Shown here piece by piece: positions 1 through 9,500 of a DNA stretch of 60,000 bases. Every line of letters begins with the position of its first letter. Position 1 is the first letter of the stretch. The stretch is from Symsagittifera roscoffensis (Eukaryota > Xenacoelomorpha > Acoela > Convolutidae): contig NC_087065.1 in the NCBI RefSeq assembly GCF_963678635.1, positions 20,413,623 to 20,473,622 on the forward strand, in the 5' to 3' direction. The position numbers were made by a program, and so were the translations under genes. Below the pieces are notes generated by a model, which was given only the letters and a program-made list of their open reading frames with translations, made no database searches and was not told the DNA's origin.

Positions 1-10
1 AATTTTTACT

Positions 11-515
11 TTTCCGAGGAGCAAAACTTTTGGAGTCAAAAAATTTGTGCGTAGTCGCATATGCAAATGAACTTGCCGAAGCCTTGTCTGAGAATTAAAC
101 CCAAAATCTCAAGTATGGCACGGTAGTTTTCGAGAATATTCAAAAGTTTAAAAAAAACTATCAAAAAATCAAAAACTTGACTTTTCAGAGGGCGATAACT
201 TCTTGTGAATACTTTTTACTAGTGTCCACTAACGTAGAGGAGCTTCCCACAACCCGTTATTTCACTGAACCCACAATATGAGATTTGGTGGAGTAGTTTT
301 CGGGAAAGTCGAAATATTTCAAAAAAACCGTCTCAAAATCAATACTTTTACTTTTCCGAGGGGAAAACTTTTGGAGTCAAAAACATTTAGTCATAGCCAC
401 TTATGCAGGAGAGCTTTTCAAAACAATTCTATCCACTGAATCCAAAAACTCATATTTGAGAGAGGCAGTTCTCGAGAAAACAAAAAAATAATCAAAAACA
501 TGGGTCAAATATTAT
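11..515. repeat. Three degenerate ~170-bp direct repeats
   Basis: Related blocks start near 11, 182 and 351. Each begins CTTTTC(C/A)GAGG, then has AACTTYTTG-like sequence, a GCAnnnGAGCTT-like stretch and a GTAGTTTTCG-type motif before an A-rich tail. The third block is closest to the first (both have AAAACTTTTGGAGTCAAAAA). The array recurs at about 2264-2768 in the second copy of the large duplication. It looks like an old satellite-like or transposon-internal repeat; nothing coding is seen. Confidence 0.7.
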
Positions 516-1024
516 CCCACACTTTTTCGAAGGTTGTAGACAGAGGGGTCAAGTAAAAACAGATTCTAGGGGAGCACGCAGGCACACGGATTAATAATCG
601 GTCTGTCAATTGATACTAGTTTTTTGAAAATCAGGAGAAATTTCTGAGAAAACTAAAATTTTTACAAAAATTGAAAAATTTTCCCAAATGAAAATTCAAC
701 AAACAGATTGTTAATTACACAACCAACTTGAAAATTGCGGAGGAGAGTGCTAAAATTGTGTTGATCTTGAAACGTCTTAAAATTAGGTCATGAAGCCTAT
801 GAAAAAATTGGCCGAAATAATTGTGGCCGAGAAATTTTTTAGCGAAATGTAGTACTAAATTACTAAATGTAGGCGTAAATCGAACACTAAAAACAACATT
901 TAAAGAATAAAATAAACAAAAACCAATTCCAAGATGTGACAACTAAGCTGACAAGACATAATCAGACAAATAAATGGCCGCCTATTTTTTTGAAACAGAA
1001 TTTTTCCCGTTTGAAAAAAAAAAA

Positions 1025-1096
1025 TAGGTCCTGGTAAGACTCGAATCCACCTTTGCCGTCCCAGGAATATTCTTTAACTCCTCCAGGCTAAATTGG
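1025..1096 (-). other. tRNA-like sequence (possible tRNA-derived SINE head)
   Basis: On the minus strand the stretch has an A-box-like TTAGCCTGGAGGAGTTA followed ~40 bases later by a B-box-like GGTGGATTCGAGTC. That order and spacing resemble a tRNA D arm and T arm. The T stem pairs poorly and I cannot assign a convincing anticodon, so I do not call a functional tRNA. An identical copy lies at 3278-3349. A degenerate pseudo-tRNA or a SINE head is most likely. Confidence 0.4.
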
Positions 1097-1486
1097 CGAA
1101 ATTTGAATACATTTTGAAACAAGGTAGAGATGAGTCTGTAAGAGTCCTCGGGACAAAGTTGTTAACGGGGAAAAAGTCTAGTACCCAATTGCAATACTCT
1201 TACTTATCGCAAGGGTAATAAAATTTTTAATGTTTTTAATGTGGTTTCTAATTTTCATCTTTGTCAACAAAACTAGTAAGCTCAGAGTTGTAGACTCAAC
1301 GTTAACATATTAGAGCTGTTTCAGTCGATTTTCGGAATCTACGTATCAAAACAACGTTTTTTCTTTTTGATTTTTCGTTTTTTTTTCTAAAGTATATCCA
1401 AGGTCGGATTATTCTGCGCAATTGTTGTCAATTTTATTTGGAAGTAACGGAGGCCAATTACTTATCCACAATGAACCGTCACGATT

Positions 1487-1825
1487 TCAAGATGAAGCTT
1501 TAGTGATTCTCATAAATCTTACTATTTGTTGCAAATGCTGCAGTCTCGGATCAATCCAACTCAAATTAAAGGGAAAAGCGTTGTTCAGCGAAAAAGGATT
1601 CTGAAATGGCATTTGATGTTGAGGAACCCATTGTTGCTTGAAAACCATCTGCTGCTGCATGTGAATTTGCTGATATAACGCTTCTAATTGCTGCTGAAGA
1701 ATTGTGTTTTCAGAAAAAGGAATGGGAAAACTTCCCACATTCAGGTGTGTGCCACTATTTGGTCGCAGAGTTTCTTCTGTCAATTTTCCATCAAGCTCTT
1801 TGTTTCCGTCTTCGTAAGCAACCAT
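1487..1825 (-). CDS. Hypothetical Q-rich short frame or exon, copy A
   Basis: A 112-codon frame with an ATG directly preceded (two codons upstream) by an in-frame TGA. The product is rich in Gln, Phe and Pro in its middle (residues ~44-75, with QQQ and HMQQQ runs) and has no recognisable domain. A consensus-like splice donor (ATA followed by GTAAGA) lies near codon 100, so it could be a first exon, but I found no convincing partner exon. It could also be noise within a repeat. An identical copy is at 3740-4078. Confidence 0.3.
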   Translation of the reverse strand: MVAYEDGNKELDGKLTEETLRPNSGTHLNVGSFPIPFSENTILQQQLEALYQQIHMQQQMVFKQQWVPQHQMPFQNPFSLNNAFPFNLSWIDPRLQHLQQIVRFMRITKASS

Positions 1826-2067
1826 TTCTCATCTTCAAGTAGAAAATCAATCGCGTCCAAAAGCAGAAGCTAATACATAAGCGAAGCTGACCTTCGCATC
1901 ACTTGCAAATTGGATGTAAACAACACTATTTTATCAATTTCAGGAAAACATTGTCTGCACATGTATTAACACAGAGGCGAAGCTTCGCTTCGCAAACACT
2001 AGCAAGAACACAAAAAGCAGTACAATAGAAAAAGTATAAATAAGCCTCGAACTAGCGAAAATTCGGT

Positions 2068-2145
2068 AAAGTTAGATTCGACCCTACGACCTTGAGGTTA
2101 AGAGTCACACACACTATGCGATATCATCCCATCAGTATCCTACTG
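2068..2145 (-). other. tRNA-Lys(CTT)-like degenerate sequence
   Basis: On the minus strand there is an anticodon-loop-like CTCTTAA, then CAAGGTCGTAGGGTCGAATC, which resembles the variable loop and T arm of eukaryotic tRNA-Lys(CTT). The stems carry mismatches and the 5' half is divergent, so a functional tRNA is unlikely. A tRNA-derived SINE or pseudogene fits better. It recurs at 4321-4398 in the second copy of the 2.25-kb unit. Confidence 0.4.
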
Positions 2146-3277
2146 AAAATTCACAACAACGACAACAACAACAATAACAACACTAAACACTCAGTCACGG
2201 AAGATTATTCGTCAATAGAAGATTAAACATGGCCACAAATAAAGCAGAGAACAGAGCAAAACTTTTCCGAGGAGCAAAACTTTTGGAGTCAAAAAATTTG
2301 TGCGTAGTCGCATATGCAAATGAACTTGCCGAAGCCTTGTCTGAGAATTAAACCCAAAATCTCAAGTATGGCACGGTAGTTTTCGAGAATATTCAAAAGT
2401 TTAAAAAAAACTATCAAAAAATCAAAAACTTGACTTTTCAGAGGGCGATAACTTCTTGTGAATACTTTTTACTAGTGTCCACTAACGTAGAGGAGCTTCC
2501 CACAACCCGTTATTTCACTGAACCCACAATATGAGATTTGGTGGAGTAGTTTTCGGGAAAGTCGAAATATTTCAAAAAAACCGTCTCAAAATCAATACTT
2601 TTACTTTTCCGAGGGGAAAACTTTTGGAGTCAAAAACATTTAGTCATAGCCACTTATGCAGGAGAGCTTTTCAAAACAATTCTATCCACTGAATCCAAAA
2701 ACTCATATTTGAGAGAGGCAGTTCTCGAGAAAACAAAAAAATAATCAAAAACATGGGTCAAATATTATCCCACACTTTTTCGAAGGTTGTAGACAGAGGG
2801 GTCAAGTAAAAACAGATTCTAGGGGAGCACGCAGGCACACGGATTAATAATCGGTCTGTCAATTGATACTAGTTTTTTGAAAATCAGGAGAAATTTCTGA
2901 GAAAACTAAAATTTTTACAAAAATTGAAAAATTTTCCCAAATGAAAATTCAACAAACAGATTGTTAATTACACAACCAACTTGAAAATTGCGGAGGAGAG
3001 TGCTAAAATTGTGTTGATCTTGAAACGTCTTAAAATTAGGTCATGAAGCCTATGAAAAAATTGGCCGAAATAATTGTGGCCGAGAAATTTTTTAGCGAAA
3101 TGTAGTACTAAATTACTAAATGTAGGCGTAAATCGAACACTAAAAACAACATTTAAAGAATAAAATAAACAAAAACCAATTCCAAGATGTGACAACTAAG
3201 CTGACAAGACATAATCAGACAAATAAATGGCCGCCTATTTTTTTGAAACAGAATTTTTCCCGTTTGAAAAAAAAAAA

Positions 3278-3349
3278 TAGGTCCTGGTAAGACTCGAATC
3301 CACCTTTGCCGTCCCAGGAATATTCTTTAACTCCTCCAGGCTAAATTGG
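3278..3349 (-). other. tRNA-like sequence, second copy
   Basis: Duplicate of the tRNA-like stretch at 1025-1096, in the second copy of the 2,253-bp unit. It has the same A-box-like and B-box-like motifs. Confidence 0.4.
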
Positions 3350-3739
3350 CGAAATTTGAATACATTTTGAAACAAGGTAGAGATGAGTCTGTAAGAGTCC
3401 TCGGGACAAAGTTGTTAACGGGGAAAAAGTCTAGTACCCAATTGCAATACTCTTACTTATCGCAAGGGTAATAAAATTTTTAATGTTTTTAATGTGGTTT
3501 CTAATTTTCATCTTTGTCAACAAAACTAGTAAGCTCAGAGTTGTAGACTCAACGTTAACATATTAGAGCTGTTTCAGTCGATTTTCGGAATCTACGTATC
3601 AAAACAACGTTTTTTCTTTTTGATTTTTCGTTTTTTTTTCTAAAGTATATCCAAGGTCGGATTATTCTGCGCAATTGTTGTCAATTTTATTTGGAAGTAA
3701 CGGAGGCCAATTACTTATCCACAATGAACCGTCACGATT

Positions 3740-4078
3740 TCAAGATGAAGCTTTAGTGATTCTCATAAATCTTACTATTTGTTGCAAATGCTGCAGTCTC
3801 GGATCAATCCAACTCAAATTAAAGGGAAAAGCGTTGTTCAGCGAAAAAGGATTCTGAAATGGCATTTGATGTTGAGGAACCCATTGTTGCTTGAAAACCA
3901 TCTGCTGCTGCATGTGAATTTGCTGATATAACGCTTCTAATTGCTGCTGAAGAATTGTGTTTTCAGAAAAAGGAATGGGAAAACTTCCCACATTCAGGTG
4001 TGTGCCACTATTTGGTCGCAGAGTTTCTTCTGTCAATTTTCCATCAAGCTCTTTGTTTCCGTCTTCGTAAGCAACCAT
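3740..4078 (-). CDS. Hypothetical Q-rich short frame or exon, copy B
   Basis: Identical second copy of the frame at 1487-1825, carried by the tandem duplication. The same GTAAGA donor-like site lies near codon 100. No function can be assigned. Confidence 0.3.
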   Translation of the reverse strand: MVAYEDGNKELDGKLTEETLRPNSGTHLNVGSFPIPFSENTILQQQLEALYQQIHMQQQMVFKQQWVPQHQMPFQNPFSLNNAFPFNLSWIDPRLQHLQQIVRFMRITKASS

Positions 4079-4320
4079 TTCTCATCTTCAAGTAGAAAAT
4101 CAATCGCGTCCAAAAGCAGAAGCTAATACATAAGCGAAGCTGACCTTCGCATCACTTGCAAATTGGATGTAAACAACACTATTTTATCAATTTCAGGAAA
4201 ACATTGTCTGCACATGTATTAACACAGAGGCGAAGCTTCGCTTCGCAAACACTAGCAAGAACACAAAAAGCAGTACAATAGAAAAAGTATAAATAAGCCT
4301 CGAACTAGCGAAAATTCGGT

Positions 4321-4398
4321 AAAGTTAGATTCGACCCTACGACCTTGAGGTTAAGAGTCACACACACTATGCGATATCATCCCATCAGTATCCTACTG
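4321..4398 (-). other. tRNA-Lys-like degenerate sequence, second copy
   Basis: Duplicate of the tRNA-Lys(CTT)-like stretch at 2068-2145, in the second copy of the 2,253-bp unit. Confidence 0.4.
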
Positions 4399-4613
4399 AA
4401 AATTCACAACAACGACAACAACAACAATAACAACACTAAACACTCAGTCACGGAAGATTATTCGTCAATAGAAGATTAAACATGGCCACAAATAAAGCAG
4501 AGAACAGATGCTATGCAATTTCCATGGCTACAGTGATATTTCCAAATGAGTGAACACTTTTACTTCTAATGAAAAAGTTTTTTTTAATCAGCTTGGAACT
4601 AAAACACGTAAGC

Positions 4614-4660
4614 CATTTAACCTGAAAAAAATTATTAAATGGTTTTCTCCAGGTTAAATG
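4614..4660. other. 11-bp perfect inverted repeat (hairpin)
   Basis: CATTTAACCTG at 4614-4624 is exactly mirrored by CAGGTTAAATG at 4650-4660, with an AT-rich 25-base loop. It lies ~160 bases beyond the 3' end of the retroelement fragment at 4819-5946 (which reads leftward), so it could belong to that element's 3' tail. Its role is unknown. Confidence 0.5.
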
Positions 4661-4818
4661 AACTTCTTGGGCAGCTGTGGTGGCCCCATAATGAAGTGAT
4701 GAGATGTTTGATCCATTTTAAATGGAGGGAAAAGGTTTTGAATTAACCATCGGTATAAAGTATAGAGAAATACTGAAAGTGTACAATTTATGCTGGAATG
4801 ATATTCGATGAGGAATGT

Positions 4819-5946
4819 TTATTGATTGTGGCACAAAATGTTTATGTCGGTGTCTCGGGTACTACAGGACGTGTATTGCTGTTTCTTCCGGTGTCCTCTC
4901 AAGGCTATCAAAGCAGTTTTCAGGATGGTGAAGGATAGCTTTTTCCGGATATAGTTCATAGTGTCCGCATACGTACAGTTCAGCTTCTCACTCATTTTTT
5001 CCGCCAGTATAGCATGATATCGCTCTGCCTCCTCACCCATGGCGCCGTTGGTCGCAAAAATCAAGGGGGTAAAAGAGGCATGCTCTACCTGCAGAACGCG
5101 GTCGTTGTATTCGACTTTTTTCCGATTCTCATGAGTCTTTAGGAGTGGCTTCAGTTTTCGGTTCCTATTACTTGGAGCGTTCGGGTGTGTGAAACGGACG
5201 TCAAGAAACATTTTCTGCAGCGGCGCCCAAAAACCTCGACAAGAAATATCCAGTCTTGCGTTGTCTTCCAGATTGCTTCCACTTGCAAGTTCTTCATTTC
5301 CCGTCAAGTGGATCAGACCGGGCTCAACGCTCACATCCTTGCACACGTTACGTAAAAAGTCGGCTTCGACGTCGCGGACAGCGTTGTGACGCATTATGAC
5401 GAAACCACCCAGCTTACAAATCAAGGCATGGTCGATATCATTTGCTGCGCCACACTCACAAGTTTGAGCCATTCCTTTCAGGTGCCATCCATATCGGAGA
5501 CATAGCGCATCCCGGAACTCGTCTCTGTTCATGTAAAAATTCTGCTCCCTAGATGGCAGACAAGTCAGCCATGCGGATGTTCCTTTTGGCTGTAGCAGGT
5601 CTAGCGTGCGCTTCATTTCATTCTCACTTCGGGAATACACAATTTCGAGGGCTTCTTTAGCATGTTTACGGTTCGATCCTGAAATTTCTGCTCGTCCAGT
5701 TCTATTCGTGTAGTCAATAAGATCTTGTTTAGCAATAATTGCGTTTTTCAGTTTGTTTGTCAGCTTGACAGAATTTTCATAGAAACGAGACGCACATTCT
5801 GTTGGATTTATCAGACCTCAACCACCAGCTGAGCATGGCAATGCTATGATCTCCCGTTCTAGATCACTGAGAGTTCTGTCGACTAAAAGAGAAATAACGT
5901 TCCTGAGTTTGGCTTCAAGTGGCTGCATGTGCCGTTTGGATCCGTT
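4819..5946 (-). pseudogene. 3' fragment of a retroelement ORF with CCHC knuckle and endonuclease-like C-terminal domain
   Basis: The readable frame of 273 codons ends at 4819 and extends upstream in frame past its GTG at 5640 to an in-frame TGA at about 5817. That stop falls inside a GG(stop)GLINP motif, which in related proteins reads as a continuous GGLG. Homologous-looking sequence continues to about 5946, where another stop occurs. The C-terminal part has a CxC-x7-H-x4-C knuckle, then GGFVIMRHN, ARLDIS and FLDVRF. This is the order seen in the knuckle plus restriction-like endonuclease region of several metazoan reverse-transcriptase elements. The RT core is absent, so this is a 5'-truncated, mutated copy. 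Family knowledge supports 'retroelement C-terminus'; the exact clade is not assigned. Confidence 0.65.
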
Positions 5947-6895
5947 TTAAATAAATTATCTTTAATAACACCTTATCTAAGCGCAAAAACGGACAAAAAA
6001 GTAATTAGATTAGGTAGCTTAAGACATTACAACATCTCTGGAATTACTCCAGTAATGTAATTGATTCATACTAAATCACTTGTTAAGTTTTAGACTGTCA
6101 TACTAAATCACTCAAAAGTTTTAGACTGTCAGGTCATCCAATTGGAACTTTTCCCGTTCAACCAGCATAATTATCTACTTGAGCTTGCGATTTTAAAAAA
6201 GACAATTCTACAAAAAATAAGCCTTTCAACCAGAATGATTTGCAATTTGGGGCGTATGTTTTATATAAAATAAAGATTAAGTGCTTCAATCATGAAAAGC
6301 GCAAAAGGAGAAAGTCAAAAAAGGCACTTCTTTTTGTGAAAGTTTGAGTTGCGAATCATGTCATACTTAGTTTTCCGTCAAACAAAGAGATAAGAAAAGG
6401 CAGGATAGCCGATTGCTTTGCAAAATGACAAAAAATGTTGCAATCATACTATTAATAAACAACAATTTTTAAGTTTATTTCCTTTTTTATCTGAAGGAAA
6501 TCTAACGACTTGAGGCATTTCTGATATTCATAACAAAATAGGCAATTTGATGGAAAGTTTTCTTTGAAAATTGACTACAAAAAAAATTAAAGAAACACAT
6601 TTTTTTTAATTATATTTTTAAAAGTTTGTTATACCCAAAGTGGCACTTAGACGATTTAATTTTCTATACTTTTCAGGGCTTGAATGAAAATTTCAAGCCC
6701 TTCAAGCCAGTGTCTCAAAAACGCAAAAAAAATGTGTCTCAAGGACAAGAGAAACTTGTGATAACCAATTGCGTTGGGTCAATTTAGATCGCGCTTGGTC
6801 ATTTGGATCAAAACACGCTAACGAGACTTAAAATTACAAATTGCTTTCAACTTGCACATTTTTGGAGAGTGCCTATTTTAAAACTTTTAAGGTGA
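5947..6895. other. AT-rich non-coding flank with a 31-bp tandem duplication
   Basis: No credible coding frame is seen. A 31-base duplication lies at about 6068-6130, with both copies starting ATACTAAATCACT and ending TTTTAGACTGTC. The rest is poly-A/T-rich. Position 6895 is the last base before LTR retrotransposon element 1. Confidence 0.6.
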
Positions 6896-7188
6896 TGTAA
6901 CATTCGTCTACTGCAGTCACACATGAGGCTTAAGAAAAATAGGCCCTATAACTATTGGCTCAAGAGTCAGGGACACTATCTCTTGTGTTTTTCCACCTCA
7001 AATCAGTCGGAGCCAATTCGGTTCGCTTGTGACACGAGACGACGACCCGTTACAGCTTAAAGGCTACTACTAAAATAACCACCCCCCCCCACTCTAGAAT
7101 TAGGAACGTCCCCATACTTAGGTCTCTAGATACCCAAAATACATGAACGCCGTTAAAAACCGGGCCGGAACAATCCGTTAAGTTACTT

Positions 7189-7194
7189 TTTATT
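7189..7194 (-). promoter_or_regulatory. Candidate polyadenylation signal AATAAA in LTR
   Basis: The minus strand reads AATAAA within TCTAATAAAAAGT, roughly 300 bases before the LTR 3' end, a plausible place for the R-region poly(A) signal. The same hexamer is conserved in the other LTRs, for example at 30340-30345. It is a short motif in AT-rich DNA, so confidence is limited. Confidence 0.35.
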
Positions 7195-7209
7195 AGACAG
7201 TGGAACTTT

Positions 7210-7228
7210 GATCCATTTCAGATGGATC
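7210..7228. other. LTR inverted repeat GATCCAT-N5-ATGGATC
   Basis: A perfect 7-base inverted repeat with a 5-base loop, kept in all four LTR copies in the window (for example near 30361 and 52283). It lies next to the AATAAA hexamer. It could be a protein-binding palindrome or an RNA hairpin at the end of the transcript; the sequence alone does not decide. Confidence 0.5.
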
Positions 7229-7802
7229 AACCTAAAACTCGCCTTACCTCAACATAACAATCATAAAACACACTCTAGAAATTAAATTAGTACTCACATT
7301 GTAGCACACTCAAGAACCAGGAAGTAAATAAGTCGGTAAGCAACTCAAGAATCAATAAAGTAACTAAGATGAGTTTAATGTCCGTCAGTTTTAACAACAA
7401 AACAAGTTTTTACTCTAGACTGTGAGTTCTCGTGAACCATTGGGACACTCTAGCTGTCCACCTTTCCACCGAAGGTTCACTCTGGTCCAGTTAATAATAG
7501 TACTCCAGTCACAACAATCCAGTTCGTGGGAATGCGCTCGTCTCTGTTTCAGATGGGACAGCTCTACTCTCGATTATTATTGCTACTGAAATTGCGAATA
7601 GCAATTTCCCACTGATTTTTCTAGCAACTTTCCCGCGATTGTCATTCGATCGTTCTGACTTCTCTTTCTTGACTTTCAGTTATCGCGAGAAAATCGTGCA
7701 TGACATGCTCCATTCGAATTTTTGAAAAATTAAATTTCTCTCCAAAATCAAGTGTTTTTTGCTTCTCTCAAGGTCAAAACTTCCAAATATGACCGACTGG
7801 CA

Positions 7803-8234
7803 CATACTCCCCGGACTCGAGATCGATGTCCTCATCGCGTGCTGTCGTCTACCAGTGAGTCCCAGAAAACCGAGTGTTGCTCAAGATACAGTGCCAGTGG
7901 TCATTTACAGAAGTTTGCAGCAGACTTAAGCTTATCTACACCCCAAAAATTCACGGCCATGTAAAATTTTCACACTATCGCTAAACAGCAATCAAAATCT
8001 GCACACACCTGCACCCTTGAATTCTCGCTTTTTAAGCCAATCATTTAAAATTTCTTTTGTCCCATTCAATCAGGAAATTGTCATGCAGTATTTCCATTTA
8101 TATAGTAAATATAGTATATTAATAACAATATTTGCTTTGTTAAAACTTCTTTTTCGTGAATCCAAGTTTCACCCGGATCCACGCTCAAGCCCCCTTTCCC
8201 CTCTCAAGACTCAAGATCCATACGAGCCACCCAC
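7803..8234 (-). other. 3' UTR of element 1 with candidate polypurine tract
   Basis: The 432 bases between the ORF2 stop and the 3' LTR hold no credible frame. Directly upstream of the LTR the minus strand reads GTCCGGGGAGTATG, whose GGGGAG is a weak polypurine-tract candidate for plus-strand priming. Element 2 has GGGGAGTAAG in the same place. The tract is short compared with classical ones. Confidence 0.5.
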
Positions 8235-9500
8235 TCATCTCGCACTCTTCGCCTTGGAGGTACTACACCCTGAAGTACTAGATACGGCAAACTGTCTCAA
8301 CAGTTCCTCTTCATCATCGGAGCTAATCACAATCTCCTCCCAAGCCTTCAGCTGTTCGTAGGATCGCATCCATTCTCTTTGCTCTTGCAACCTCTTTGCT
8401 TGGTTGGGTAGTGCCTTCACCCTAGATTCCCGGTTCAAACAAAAGGAGTTGTGCAGGCTCAAGCTCACGTTCTTCGCTAGGTCCTCCTCTAGTATCGATT
8501 CCCTCGCCTTGGTATTGTCTCTAGACATTTTACCCACTCTCTTCCATCCTGTCGTGATTGCATTACGATGGGTTAACAGGGGTTTCTTGAAAGCTTCCGG
8601 CCCAATCTCGGCCTGGAACTGTCGATACTCCTTTTGATGTTTTCTCATGTGATCTTTCGTTGTCATGTACAACCAGGACGTCAGCGTCGCCCGAAACCAT
8701 GGGAAGTACCTCAAACGGCCCCAGACATGTCTGACTTCCGTTGGTATGGCGAATACCTTGCACGCAGTCTCAAACAACTCGAGTCTCCTACTGTAGTCTA
8801 TCGCGTATATTGACTCTGCCGTTGGCGTCCCCGCTTCCCGATACTTCGTTATATTCTCTTCTATCCATCTCAGAGCCAAGATCGTACTCACTACCAAGAT
8901 CGTCACCTTCTGTCGGTGATCCGGTAGTCCGATCGACCGGATTTCTTCCATATCCCACACCAGGCAAAGGTTCTTGTGATCTGGATACCACACCGTTTGC
9001 GCTAAACAGTGGCATGGGCATTCTCCATGGGTGATTTCAATGCTCCTGAGGTTACGCTCCCCCGAGGCTTCCAAGAGAGGCTCAAGCTCCATCATTTTCT
9101 CATGCATCGTGTCGTTATCTTCCACGTTTGGAGCACTTCCCACAGGTTTTCCGATCACGTTTTGTCTCTCGTCATCGCTTGTGTTCTCTCTCTCCAACTT
9201 CAAAAGTTCTTCTCCCCAGATTTCACTCAAGTCATCTCTCAATTCTTTTGGTACTGTCCCTCTGATTTTTCTCAACAACTTGTGCGAGTGATGCGATATC
9301 CGAGCCAACCTCACGCACTTGGGCACTGAGAAGGCCTTGTCCACCAGTACTCTCTGGATGGATGCTTCCACCATCACCATGTGCAGTGGGTAGTGACTTC
9401 CGCACAAGTTGGCCATCATTGACCCTATCAGCGATTTCGCTTTCAATGGCAAGCCATAAGCTTCGCTCATGGGAAATCCCATTTCCGCCCTCGAGACCAA
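8235..9500 (-). pseudogene. Element 1 ORF2, C-terminal fragment (~421 codons)
   Basis: This is the last part of the second giant polyprotein. The frame resumes at about 9495 after a 1-base insertion relative to element 2 (GCCCTCGAG where element 2 has GCCTCAAG, plus strand) and runs to a TGA at 8235. I recognise no family. Visible features are a Cys/His cluster (ECPCHCLAQ) near the middle, charged helical segments and a Glu/Asp-rich tail (ISSDDEEELL) close to the C-terminus. The equivalent region is continuous with the upstream part in element 2, so this is not a separate gene. Function unknown. Confidence 0.75.

Larger units (their letters stand above)
8..2260. repeat. 2,253-bp tandem duplication, copy A
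   Basis: The sequence from about 8 recurs at 2261 with a constant offset of 2,253 bases, and every short frame in it recurs with an identical translation. The two copies abut head to tail. Each unit contains a degenerate ~170-bp repeat, two tRNA-like stretches, a Q-rich 112-codon frame and a palindromic patch around GCGAAGCTTCGCTTCGC near 1977. I see no terminal inverted repeats or transposase. The lack of visible differences means either a very recent duplication or an assembly artefact. Confidence 0.92.
2261..4508. repeat. 2,253-bp tandem duplication, copy B
   Basis: This is the second head-to-tail copy of the unit starting at 8. Identity holds through about 4508, where copy A continues into the start of copy B but copy B runs into unrelated sequence. 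Its contents are the same as copy A. See copy A for interpretation. Confidence 0.92.
6896..7802 (-). repeat. 3' LTR of element 1
   Basis: The 907-bp sequence ends TGTTACA (minus strand) at 6896 and starts TGCCAGTCGG at 7802. It matches 28768-29668 with shared variants not found in the element 2 LTRs, for example GTGACACGAG on the plus strand where element 2 has GTGACATGAG. That identifies the pair. The boundaries are fixed because the sequence outside differs between copies. Confidence 0.92.

Noticed and set aside
715-942. 75-codon minus-strand frame in the 2.25-kb repeat
   Set aside because: AT-rich composition with no domain; conserved between copies only because the whole unit is duplicated.
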